Shown here piece by piece: positions 28,901-39,200 of a DNA stretch of 64,000 nucleotides. The translations under genes were made by a program, and so were the position numbers. Within the stretch, counting starts at the first letter, position 1, and each line of letters starts with the position of its first letter. The stretch is from positions 744,001 through 808,000 of the forward strand of contig CAWDWP010000001.1 in the NCBI GenBank assembly GCA_963806045.1, in the 5' to 3' direction. Below the pieces are notes generated by a model, which searched no databases, was not told the origin of the DNA, and worked only from the letters and a program-made list of their open reading frames with translations. Source of the stretch: DATCHW01 sp963806045 (lineage in GTDB: Bacteria; Bacteroidota; Ignavibacteria; Tepidaquicellales; Tepidaquicellaceae).

Positions 28901-30944
28901 TCCTAACGCCACAGTTAAATGGCTCCAGGCTAATGTTGTTCCTGTAATTGAAAATGAAAAAATTGTTAAACTGAAAGGTGTAATTATTGACATCTCCCGT
29001 CGTAAACAGGCAGAAGAAAACATTATTAATTCTAAAAAGTTGTTACAGAGAATTATTGATTTGCTTCCAATAAGGATATTCTGGAAAGATAATAATTTAA
29101 GATATCTTGGCTGTAACGAGATATTTGCTAAAGATGCAGGTAAGAAAAGTACTGAAGACCTGATTGGCAAGGATGACTTCCAGATGGGCTGGAAAGAGCA
29201 GGCTAAAATTTATAGGGCTGACGATGAAAAGGTCATAAAATCAGGAATAACAAAACTAAACTTTGAAGAACCTCAAACAACTCCGGAAGGAAACACAATC
29301 TGGATAAATACAAGTAAAGTACCTCTTACAGATATGCAGGGAAATGCGATTGGTATTTTAGGCTCTTATGAAGACATCACCGAGAGAAAAAAAGCAGAAG
29401 TAACACTGCGTAAAAGCGAAGAACAATTCAGAACACTGATTGAAAATCAGGGCGAAGGAATAGGAATTGCTGATTTGAATGAGACATTTATCTTTGCTAA
29501 TCCTGCGGCTCACGAAATATTCGGAGTTCCCGAAGGGTCGCTGGTTGGAAAACACTTAGCTGATTTCATAAGCAGAGATAGTTTTGAAAAAATTAAAATG
29601 TACACTGAGGAAAAAAGAGAGAATAAAAAAAGTATATATGAGTTAGATATAACCAGACCGGACGGTGAAAAAAGAATTTTACATATAACAACTACACCGA
29701 GATACGATGATAAAAACCAATTAACCGGTGCATTCGGAATATTCAGGGATATAACAGAAAGTAAAACATACGAAAAAGAAATTCTTCTGGCTAAAGAGAA
29801 AGCGGAAGAGTCTGAACGAATTAAAGCAAATTTCCTTGCAAATATGAGTCACGAATTAAGAACACCGATGGTTGGAATTCTTGGTTATACGGAGCTGATG
29901 AAGGAAAACCTTGAAGAGTCAGAATTGAAAGAGATGGCGGATGCCATATATACAAGCGGAAAGAGACTTATGGAAACACTGAACCTGATACTTGATTTAT
30001 CTATTATAGAACAGGGGAAAATTAATGTAAATGTTAAAAGAACTGACATAGTAAATGTTGCCGAAGATGTATTGAATTTATTTCAGGCTTCTGCTCAGAA
30101 GAAAAATTTGATACTTGCAATTAACTGTCTGTTTGAAAATTATTTTGTAAATCTTGATGGCAAATTGTTATATCAGGTATTCAGCAATCTTCTCAACAAT
30201 GGAATTAAATTTACCAAATCCGGGAGTGTAATTATAGAAATCACAAAGGAAATTAAATCCGGAAAAGAATGGGCTGTTATAAAAGTTAAAGATACAGGTA
30301 TGGGAATACCGGAAGATAAAACAGATATTATTTTCGAAGAATTCCGTCAAGTAAGTGAAGGTTACAGCAGGTCCTTTGAAGGAACAGGGCTTGGACTTAC
30401 TATCACAAAGAATTTTGTGGAAATAATGAATGGAAACATTTCCGTAGAAAGTAAACTTGGTTCAGGTACTGTATTCACGGTAAAATTTCCGACAAATAAT
30501 AGACCCAGTCCTGATGCAGTCAATATCAAATTATTGGATGATGAGAGTAAGCAAATTATACTGCCATCAGGTAATTACAAAATTTTATGTGTTGATGATG
30601 ACGAGACAAATAACAGTCTTGTTGGATTAATTCTCGGAGAAAATTATAAACTGGATTTTGTTTTAACTGCAGATAAAGCCATTGAACTGAGTAATATTAA
30701 TAAATATGATATAATATTGATGGATATAAATCTTGGGTATGGTATGACGGGAATCGATGTCATCAGGGAAATCAAAAAATCTGCATTGAATAAAAACACT
30801 CCGGTTATTGCTCTTACGGCATTCACGATGAGAGGGGATATGCAGGAGTTTCTTGCGAACGGCTGTGATTATTATTTATCAAAACCATATACGACAAGAG
30901 CACTGAAAGAACTGGTTAAAAAGATAATCAAGAAAAAAAAGTAG
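25969..30944 (+). CDS. Giant REC-PAS(x9)-HK-REC hybrid sensor kinase, two frameshifts
   Basis: ~1658 residues after joining three frames. Order by nucleotide: receiver 25969-26340 (IIEDSEDD, VIISDYSLPKFNG); nine PAS/PAC modules starting about 26395, 26780, 27136, 27517, 27887, 28275, 28660, 29040 and 29420, most closed by a DITERKQAEE-type PAC linker; HisKA 29820-30010 (ANMSHELRTPMVGILGY); HATPase_c 30160-30490 (NLLNNGIKFTKSG, GTGLGLTI); C-terminal receiver 30580-30935 (CVDDDETN, ILMDINLG). No membrane segment, so it is cytoplasmic. It starts inside the previous stop, forming an operon with the Rcp1-like regulator. Frames break near 26055 (GAAATATG, +1) and 28458 (GTCTTTGG, +1). Confidence 0.85.
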
Positions 30945-30987
30945 GAAGACAAATTAATAATTAATAATTAATAATTAATAATTGATA

Positions 30988-32001
30988 TCATCTTCCCGTC
31001 ATTGATTTTGGAATTCGACCGGTTTTGATGCATTCAGAGCGGAGTCTCCTGCCTATAATTTTTTCGACCATTTTTCCAATTTGCAATATATTATCAATAT
31101 CAAGATTTGTTTCTATACCCATTTCATCCATCATTACCACCATATCTTCGGTGGAAACAAGTCCGACAATTCCCGGGTCAGAATAATAATAATCTCCTGT
31201 TCCGCTTACAGGAACTCCGCTGACAAAATTTGCAGGTTGTCCGCCGAGACCTCCCATAGTGGATTCAAAGTTGGTCATTCCTGCCTGCAGAGCAGCAAGA
31301 ATATTTGCAAGCCCCCATCCCCGGGTTGTGTGCAAATGTACAATGTGTTTATTCGGTTTCTGAAACTCATCCATCAGCATTGAAAAATATTTATAAATCC
31401 TGTCGGGAGAAGCCGAGCCGTCGTGGTCTGCATGCTCTACATCTTTCACACCTATATCAAACCATCTTTTTGTGAAGTCCACTGCCTTCTTCATATCTGT
31501 GGGTCCCTCAATAGGGCATCCCCAGATTGTACTTACGGTACCGTTAACTTTAATGCCTGCATCGTTGGCTTTCTTAATATATTTTTCCGCCATTTTCCAG
31601 TAGTCAGCAAGTGAGAGTCCTGAATTTTTAATATGATGTGATTCACTTGTCGATACCATCAGTAAAATTCTGTCAGGACCGAACCCGTCTTCCTTGTTTT
31701 TAATTGCTCTTTCGATAGCCTTCTCGCGAATTGTAACACAGGTAAGTGATACGCTTTCCAGTAAATGTGAAATCTTTTTACTGTTCCGTATCTTTTTCAT
31801 CAGTTCATCGGCATCCTTGAACTGAGGCATTCCGGTTGGATTTCCAAGATTGGTAACCTCTATATGTTTGAATCCGGAAAGAATCAGTTGTTCTGCAACC
31901 CATAGCTTTGCTTCGAGCGGAATATATTTTTCCTCGTGCTGGAAACCGTCTCTGACTGTAATATCGCCAATAGTGACTTTTTTAGGATAATTCATATTCA
32001 A
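30988..32001 (-). CDS. HMG-CoA-lyase-like TIM-barrel enzyme without the active-site Cys
   Basis: 337 residues of the HMGL-like/DRE-TIM family. VTIGDITVRDGFQ at the N-terminus gives the metal-binding Asp and catalytic Arg; VHLHTTRGWG gives the two metal His. In HMG-CoA lyases the signature GGLGGCPY holds a mobile catalytic Cys, but here it reads GGLGGQPA. It is last in an operon after CoA-transferase subunits A and B, which fits HMG-CoA to acetoacetate to acetoacetyl-CoA (leucine/isovalerate catabolism). The missing Cys leaves open another aldol lyase or Claisen activity. An AT repeat (30950-30985) follows. Confidence 0.7.
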   Translation of the reverse strand: MNMNYPKKVTIGDITVRDGFQHEEKYIPLEAKLWVAEQLILSGFKHIEVTNLGNPTGMPQFKDADELMKKIRNSKKISHLLESVSLTCVTIREKAIERAIKNKEDGFGPDRILLMVSTSESHHIKNSGLSLADYWKMAEKYIKKANDAGIKVNGTVSTIWGCPIEGPTDMKKAVDFTKRWFDIGVKDVEHADHDGSASPDRIYKYFSMLMDEFQKPNKHIVHLHTTRGWGLANILAALQAGMTNFESTMGGLGGQPANFVSGVPVSGTGDYYYSDPGIVGLVSTEDMVVMMDEMGIETNLDIDNILQIGKMVEKIIGRRLRSECIKTGRIPKSMTGR

Positions 32002-32067
32002 TTATAAATTTTCAATTATAAATGTACAATTAATTTATTCCCGCTAAACGTATTCGAGAATAAGAGA

Positions 32068-32724
32068 TCAAAATATTATTTCCGGAATTTCACCTTCGAC
32101 TATAAGTGTGCCTTCTGTTGCGGCTTTTATTTTTTCTACCGAAACACCAGGTGCTCTTTCGAGCAGCTTGAACCCTTTTTCGGTTACATCCATCACCGCA
32201 AGATCGGAAACTATTCTTTTAACACAATTAACCCCGGTAAGAGGAAGAGTGCATTTTTTCAGAAGTTTTGACTGACCTTCTTTATTTGTATGCTGCATTG
32301 CAACAATAATATTTTTAGCTGATGCAACCAGGTCCATCGCCCCTCCCATTCCTTTTATAAGTTTCCCGGGAACCTTCCAGCTTGCGATATCTCCTTTTTC
32401 GGATACCTCAAATGCTCCGAGTATTGTAATATCAATATGACCTCCCCTTATCATTGCAAAGCTCGTTGCGGAATCAAAAAAAGAAGACCCCGGAAGATAT
32501 GTAATCGTTTGTTTTCCTGCATTAATGAGGTCGGCTTCGACTGTCTCCATTGTCGGAAATGGTCCCATCCCGAGCATTCCGTTTTCGGATTGCAGAGTTA
32601 CGTGAATATTTTCGGGTATGAAATTAGCGACAAGTGTGGGAATGCCGATTCCGAGGTTAACATAGTAACCGTCTTTCAATTCACGTGCGATACGATGTGC
32701 TATCTGATTTTTATCTAATGCCAT
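32068..32724 (-). CDS. scoB: 3-oxoacid CoA-transferase subunit B
   Basis: 218 residues, usual for the beta subunit. The catalytic glutamate is in the family motif LQSENGMLGMGPFP (~residue 50); GIGIPTLVANFIPENI and ITILGAFEVSEKGDIASWK are further signatures. With subunit A (6 bases upstream) it forms the transferase that moves CoA between succinyl-CoA (or another acyl-CoA) and acetoacetate. The HMG-CoA-lyase-like gene follows in the same direction. Confidence 0.9.
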   Translation of the reverse strand: MALDKNQIAHRIARELKDGYYVNLGIGIPTLVANFIPENIHVTLQSENGMLGMGPFPTMETVEADLINAGKQTITYLPGSSFFDSATSFAMIRGGHIDITILGAFEVSEKGDIASWKVPGKLIKGMGGAMDLVASAKNIIVAMQHTNKEGQSKLLKKCTLPLTGVNCVKRIVSDLAVMDVTEKGFKLLERAPGVSVEKIKAATEGTLIVEGEIPEIIF

Positions 32725-32729
32725 AAAAT

Positions 32730-33423
32730 TTATTTTGATAAGGTTAGTTGTTCAATTCTTTTTTCATAATTCACACCCTGAAATATCCTTTGAACAAAAA
32801 TTCCCGGAGTATGAATAAAGTTAGGATCCAAATTTCCTTCAGGAACAAGTTCTTCAACTTCAGCAATTGTAATTTTCCCTGCCATTGCCATCATATTATT
32901 AAAATTATTTGCAGTATATCTGTAAATAAGATTTCCTGCAGTATCGCCTTTCCACGCTTTCACAACGGCAAAATCAGCAGTCAGTGCATATTCCATAAGA
33001 TGCATCTTCCCGTTGAATTCACGGGATTCCTTTACCTTGCCCGACTTCTGTACCGTAACCAGCAGGGACATAGAATGCCGGGATTCCTGCACCGCCGGCT
33101 CTTATTTTTTCTGCAAGCGAACCCTGGGGAAGAAGTTCCACTTCAAGTTCTCCGCTCATCATCTGCCTTTCAAATTCAGCATTTTCACCGACATAAGAAG
33201 ATACCATTTTCTTTATCTGGTGATTGTTCAGGAGAAAACCCAGTCCGAAATCATCAACACCGCAATTATTTGAAATGCAGATTAGTCCTTTTATGGAAGT
33301 TTTTGATAATTCCCGGATTGTATTCTCAGGAATACCGCAAAGTCCGAATCCTCCGAACATAACGGTCATATTATCGCGAATTCCTTCAATCGCTTCGAGC
33401 GAATTTTTTACAACTTTATTCAT
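32730..33423 (-). CDS. scoA: 3-oxoacid CoA-transferase subunit A, frameshifted
   Basis: Frames 33423-33019 and 33092-32730 join to ~231 residues. The N-terminal half has the CoA-binding glycine motif MFGGFGLCGIPE, then ISNNCGVDDFGLG. The C-terminal half has ALTADFAVVKAWKGDTAGN and AMAGKITIAEVEELV. The break is near 33040 (GGTAAAGGAATCC, read on this strand; +1 in the A-run); removing one A restores GKESREFNGK. It is first in the operon with scoB and the HMGL-like gene. The promoter must lie in 33424-33579. Confidence 0.87.
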
Positions 33424-33579
33424 GTTAAAATTAATTTATCTGCAAGTTAATATATTTTTACTAAAATAAAAATGTTTGCATATAACATTTTTTATCTATA
33501 TGCAGATTGAATTCTTGTATTAAATAATAATATTAATAAAGAGTTAAAGGAAAGGGGGGAAAAATTGAATTCAGTACTA

Positions 33580-33669
33580 TCTCAAATTGAGACAATATTA
33601 GCCTAGTATAATATTTTATTCTGCCGTGTACGGATTCTCAAAAAACGATAAAATGTTCTCAAAATGAGA
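33580..33669 (+). promoter_or_regulatory. Palindromic activator sites upstream of the kinase at 33963
   Basis: TCTCAAATTGAGA (33580-33592) is a near-perfect palindrome. TCTCAAAATGAGA (33657-33669) is a second, with a degenerate copy TCTCAAAAAACGA (33636-33648) 21 bases before it. They belong to the same motif family as the two sites at 43526-43560. The last site ends 49 bases before a -24/-12 element. The likely binder is the NtrC-type activator at 41931-43274, by inference. Confidence 0.65.
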
Positions 33670-33718
33670 CTTATTTTAATTAATATGCTTAAAACAAAGC
33701 AAAAATAGAGTATTACTT

Positions 33719-33734
33719 CGGCACAATAATTGTA
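33719..33734 (+). promoter_or_regulatory. Sigma-54 (-24/-12) promoter candidate
   Basis: CGGCACAATAATTGTA matches the TGGCAC-N5-TTGCA consensus with the invariant GG intact and the -12 C replaced by T. It points toward the histidine kinase at 33963, about 230 bases away, leaving a long leader. Confidence 0.6.
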
Positions 33735-33740
33735 TTAAAC

Positions 33741-33830
33741 TTCGCAAGTGGAATATATTTTTACAGGGTGTATGCAAATGCAAACGGTAACGATTATGTA
33801 AGTACAAAAAAGATGCTTTTGGTAAAATAA
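33741..33830 (+). pseudogene. Remnant of a T9SS C-terminal sorting domain
   Basis: The frame reads FASGIYFYRVYANANGND then YVSTKKMLLVK and a TAA at 33828-33830, the last ~30 residues of a type A sorting domain. Nothing coding precedes it; the parent gene has been deleted. The -24/-12 element ends 6 bases upstream, so the deletion may have fused this fragment to a promoter region. Confidence 0.7.
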
Positions 33831-33962
33831 AATTTATAAAACTTTTAACATAAAAAAACCAATGGCAGATCAGACTGCCGTGGTATTTGAAAATTGATAA
33901 TATTAAACTTAGTTACATTCACTCTGCAATGGATTTAATCAAAATAAAAGTGTTCGTTCTGT

Positions 33963-35476
33963 ATGAAAAATACTAAATTGCTTAAAAAAATATTTGTATA
34001 CACTTTATTATTCATTGTAATCGCTTTTATCGGAGTCGTGTATATCCGTTATACCTGGATTCGTTTCAAAGAAGAGGAGAGTGAAAAAGTATTGCTAATT
34101 GCGAAGTCCGTTGCAGCTTCATTATCGATGGATGATATTAAAGCGCTTGATGTATCACCTACAGATATTGAAAACCCGCATTATCGTAATCTTAAGAATA
34201 TCTTAATGAAGGTAATGATTGTCAATAGTGAAGCGAAATTTGCGTACTTATACACTGAAATTGATGGCAAAATTTTTTTTATGGCAGATTCTGAACCGGA
34301 AGATTCAAAAGACTATTCGCCTCCCGGGCAGGAATATACAGAAGCTAATCCGGATGATAAACAGATTTTTAAGGACGGAAAAGAAATAGTTACACAGGAG
34401 GATACTGATAGGTGGGGAACATGGGTAAGTCCGCTAATCCCTATAAAAGATTCAGCAAACGGGAAAATTGTTGCAGTATTTGGAATTGATTTTGACGCAA
34501 AGCAATGGAACAATTTTATTGCATACGAAGTAATCGAATCAAGCGTGTTGATTGTGCTGTTTCTGATTGTATTAGTCTTTTTCATGATAATTATATCGAA
34601 AAATAATAAGCTGAAAAGTGAAATCTCCGTGCGAAAACAAGCGGAAGAAGATGTTAAATTTAAAAATCAGCAATTAGTAAAAATTAACGCGCAAAAAGAC
34701 AAATTCTTCTCAATCATAGCACACGACCTGCGAAGCCCTTTCAATTCGTTTCTTGGTTTTACTGAATTACTGGTTGAAGAAATGAATATTATGACGATTG
34801 ATCAGCTTCAAAAAATTGCACATAGTTTACGAAATTCTGCGAATAAATTATATGGTTTACTTACAAATTTACTTGAATGGTCAAAGATACAAGGAGGGGT
34901 TAACTCAGTTCAATCCGGAGACAATAAACCTGGCCGACCTTTTTAGCAGCAATCTTGAGATATTTGAAGATACTATCATACAAAAAGAAATCGAGATTCA
35001 AACAATAATTCCTGAAAATATTTCTGTCCTGGCTGACCGTCCAATGCTTGAAACAATAATCAGAAATCTAATATCCAACGCTCTTAAGTTTACTAAGCAC
35101 GGTGGAAAAATTATTATAAAAGCAAAAGAACAGAATTCATTCAACAAAGAACTCTTCGCAATCGCAGCGAATAATACCATAGAAATTTCTGTGAAGGATA
35201 CCGGAATTGGTATGAGCAAAGAAATACTTGAAAATCTTTTCATTTTAGAAAAACAAACTAATAGAACAGGAACTGATAACGAACCGAGCACCGGACTTGG
35301 ATTACTGCTTTGTCATGATTTTATCAAAAAAAACGGGGGAAAAATCCAGTGTGGAGAGTGAAGAAGGTATAGGAAGTACCTTTATCTTTACCTTAAGGTC
35401 AGGAAATGGGAAATTGAATTATCATGGAAGAAAGGGTTTAACAGAACCGATAAGAAATTTTGAAGTAACTTATTAA
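33963..35476 (+). CDS. Membrane sensor histidine kinase with Cache-like domain, two frameshifts
   Basis: ~504 residues after joining. TM1 is at residues ~8-28 (FVYTLLFIVIAFIGVVYI), a periplasmic Cache/PDC-like sensor at ~30-195 (KFAYLYTEIDGKIFFMAD, GIDFDAKQW), TM2 at ~198-218, then HisKA (FFSIIAHDLRSPFNSFLGF) and HATPase_c (NLISNALKFTKHGGK, DTGIGMSKE, STGLGLLLC). Frames break at ~34893 (GGAGGGGTTAAC, +1) and ~35352 (CCAGTGTGGAG, +1); corrected, the end reads GGKIQVESEEG and continues to the TAA at 35474. No partner regulator adjoins. The upstream spacer carries palindromic sites and a -24/-12 element, suggesting sigma-54 control. Confidence 0.85.
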
Positions 35477-35678
35477 TTAAGCATTTAATCGACTCCATAT
35501 CTAATACAGAGTTCTCTGGCGAATTAATTCCTGCCACGGCAGGCAGGCGTCAGAGAATCTCTGTTTATAATTAAAATTATCAGTTTCTCTGCTTTTGCAA
35601 AGAAACTGTATTAATAAAATATCCGATTTGTATTTTCAGGAACTTTTCAACACTTACTATTGCTTTACAATATAGGAT

Positions 35679-36275
35679 ATGGATTATAATGCAGAATATT
35701 GGAATAAAAGATATGAAAATGGATATACAGGCTGGGATGTGGGAAGTATTTCAACTCCTTTAAAAGAATATTTCGACCAGCTTGAAAACAAAGATATCAG
35801 AATACTGATTCCCGGAAGCGGAAATAGTTATGAAGCTGAATATTTGTTTGAAAAGGGTTTCAGGAATGTATTTTTACTCGACTGGTCAAAATTAGCATTG
35901 GAAAACTTTTCCAAAAGAAACCCATATTTTCCGGAAAAAAATCTGATTTGCGAGAATTTTTTCTTGCACAAAAATAAATATGATTTAATTATAGAGCAAA
36001 CATTTTTTTGTGCAATTAATCCTTCCGAACGAAAAAAATATGCGGAAAAAATTTACGAACTTTTAACTGAGAAAGGAAAACTATCAGGATTATTATTCAA
36101 CTGTGATTTTGAAGGAGATGAGCCTCCGTTCGGAGGAAACGAGGATGAATACAAATCTTATTTTTCGCAGTTATTCACATTCAGGGTCTTTGATAAATGC
36201 TATAACTCGATAAAGCCGCGATCCGGAAAGGAATTATTTATTATATTGGAAAAAAAAGAAATCAGTTTTATTTGA
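35679..36275 (+). CDS. TPMT-family SAM methyltransferase
   Basis: 198 residues. YWNKRYENGYTGWDVGSIS is the N-terminal signature of thiopurine S-methyltransferase-like proteins, followed by the SAM-binding IRILIPGSGNSYEAEYLFEKG motif split around residues 38-58, LLDWS, and EQTFFCAI. Known relatives methylate thiols, selenols, iodide or thiocyanate; the substrate here is unknown. Its stop overlaps the convergent kinase gene by 8 bases. A palindromic spacer (35500-35610) lies upstream. Confidence 0.85.
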   Translation: MDYNAEYWNKRYENGYTGWDVGSISTPLKEYFDQLENKDIRILIPGSGNSYEAEYLFEKGFRNVFLLDWSKLALENFSKRNPYFPEKNLICENFFLHKNKYDLIIEQTFFCAINPSERKKYAEKIYELLTEKGKLSGLLFNCDFEGDEPPFGGNEDEYKSYFSQLFTFRVFDKCYNSIKPRSGKELFIILEKKEISFI

Positions 36276-39200
36276 GATTCAAAAGTTGTTTAACAAGAGT
36301 TACTAATTCTTCTTTTTCAAACGGTTTTGAAATATAATGAGAGCAGGAATATTGAAGTATCTTTTCTTTATCTCCTGCCATAGCAAATGCGGTGACGGCA
36401 ACAATAGGAGTATTTTCATATCCGGGTATTTTCTTGATTTCTTTTGCAGCTTCCAGTCCATCCAGTCCCTTCAACCCGATATCCATCAGAATTAAATCGT
36501 ATTTGTTTTTCCTGGCAAGTTCAATAGCTTCGAAACCGTTTTCAGTATCATCAGTATTACACAAATTCTTCAGGAAAATTTTCATTGCTTTTAAATTTAT
36601 CAAGTCATCTTCAACTATCAGAACATTCGGTAAATCTGATGCGACCTTTATAAGTATATCGGATTTCTTCCTGCTTTTTTCCTCAGATTTAATAAATGAT
36701 TTTTTTGATAACGGTTCAGTTCGCCATCTGTATTCTGTCATACATTTTAAATTTGAGAGTAAAAGTCGTCCCTACACCGACTTCACTTTCAACCGATATT
36801 TCACCGTTCATTGCTTCAACGAACTTCTTTGTTAGTGTTAATCCAAGTCCGGTGCCTTCATAAACTCTGCTTAATCCTTCACTTACCTGGCGAAACGGTT
36901 CAAATATGATATTAAGTTTCTCGGGTCTTATACCGATTCCTGTGTCTTTTACATTAATGATAATTTGTGTGAAATCATCTTTGACTACGGCATCGAATAA
37001 AACTGAAATCTTGCCGACTTCTGTAAATTTGAGTGCATTGTTTAAAAGATTGTTAAACACTTGTCTCAAAAGCTTATCATCAACTTCAGCAATACATTTT
37101 TCCCATTGTGAAATTAATTCCATCTTTATTCCTTTACTTTCTGCAACTGCTTCGAACAGTTTCATAGTTTCATTAATTGGTGGAATTATATTTAATGGGG
37201 TGAGACTAATATCAAATTTATTTGCTTCAATTCTCGAAAGGTCCAGTATTGAGTTCAGTGTATTGGTAAGCCTTGTCCCGCCTTGTAGAATAATTTTTGA
37301 CATCTCCTTCAATTCAGGGTCGGTCAGTCTTTCACTTAGCAATTCAGCAAAACCAAGAATTGCACTCATCGGTGTTCTCAGTTCATGGCTCATATTAGCA
37401 AGGAAACTGGACTTTAACCTGTTCATTTCTTCTGCTTTATCTTTAGCAACAATAAGTTCCACTTCTATTTTTTTGCCTTCAGTAATATCTTCCTTTACGG
37501 CAAGATAATTTGAAGTGATACCTTTTTCATCCCTTATCGGAGAATATATTGAGTCAACCCAGAAGAGTTCTCCGTTTTTTTTCTTGCACAGAAATTCACC
37601 TCTGAACTCTTCCCCCGATTTTAAATTATCCCAGAGAATATCATAATTTTCGTCCGATTTATATCCTGATTTTAGTACATCAAATTTCTTACCTTTAACT
37701 TCCTCAAATTCATAGCCTGTCGTTTCAGTAAATTTTGAATTTACAAACTCAATTTCACCATTCAGATTCGTTATCACTATTAGTGCCGGGCTTTGTTCAA
37801 GAGCTCTCGAAAGTTTTCTTATTTCATCAAGTGATGCAATTTTATCGGAAACTTCCTGCGATGAGCATATCATTCCGTTATATTTCCCTTTTTCAATTAC
37901 CGGTATTAACCAGCCGGACTGAAAAGTCTTCTTACCGGTCGGTTCTTTAATGGGAACGGAGTCATAATAAACAGGAGTAAGAGATTTTTTTGCTTTCAGG
38001 TAATAAGCTTTAAAGTACAAAAGAGATTCCCTCAGTTTATCATCAAAAACATTTGCTTCAAGAACTTTGTAAATATTCGAATTTGCGATCTTAACCATTG
38101 CAGAATTTACATATATTATATTATCTGCTTGATCTGTAACCCATACACCGTCAATTATTGATTCGAGAATATTTTCATAAAATTGTTTCATGTAATCAAT
38201 CTGCTCGCGGTTTTTTTGCAGTTCTTTCTCATTGTTCAAATCTTCTGTTACATCCCGTATTATTGTCATCAGGTATTTTTTATCCTCGATGTAAAAAGCA
38301 TTTAGTATTATTTCTCCGTAAAATGGTTCAGCCAGATTTTTCAAATGTATCCAGATGAATTTTTCAGTTTTACCTGATAGTGCTGAATTTATATATTCAA
38401 TAGCTTTTGATTTTGATGGTGTTCCATCTTCCTGATTTGGGGGTGATAGTTCCCAGGGCTTTTTGTTCATAAGAGTTTCTCTGTCAAGCCCGAAGATACT
38501 TTCAGCAGCTTTATTAAATTCTACGAATATATCTCCGTCCAGAATAAGCATTGCATCATTTGCACCTTCAAATACCGCTCTCAGCCTGCTTTCAGAAGCT
38601 CGCAATAAATATTCAGCTTCTTTCCTTTTCTCTTCGTTTCTTAAATTTTCTATTGCAAAGGCTATGTTTTCTGATATCCTCTGCAGTAATGACAACTCAG
38701 TCTCATTAAAAAATCCTTTTGTTTCTGAATATACTGCAAAGACGCCAATCATTTCTTCATCAATCTTAAGCGGAAAAGCAGCAGATGATCCGAATCCAAA
38801 CTCAGCCGGTTTATTCTTTTGTTCTGTACTTGCCTGTTCATCTTGTAAATCATTATTAAAAACACTTGTTTGGTTTTTAATAGTTTCGAATATAGGATAG
38901 TTGAATCCCTTGTAATCTTTTAATGCGATAATATCTGCTTTGAAATCCGGATTAATACCCGACCGGAATAATCTCATATTTTGATTCTTATCGTCCAATA
39001 TTCCAATCATCGAAGTCTTGAATTCGCCGGTTTTCGTTGATATGTTTAATAAATTTTCAATCAATTTCTTTTCATCTCCGACCCTTACAATTTCTTCATT
39101 TATGTTGCTGAGAAGATTGTACAACCTGTTGATATTTTTTAATTCATGTTCAGCTTTTTTTCTTTCAGTGATATCTCTTACAATGCTTTGATAAAATAAT

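Larger units (their letters stand above)
33424..33962. other. Divergent regulatory spacer between CoA-transferase operon and a kinase gene
   Basis: Beyond the activator sites (33580-33669), the -24/-12 element (33719-33734) and a T9SS-domain remnant (33741-33830) described separately, the spacer contains AT-rich sequence and a short ATGGCAGATCAGACTGCCGTGG palindrome-like stretch split around 33862-33883. No intact gene. Confidence 0.6.
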
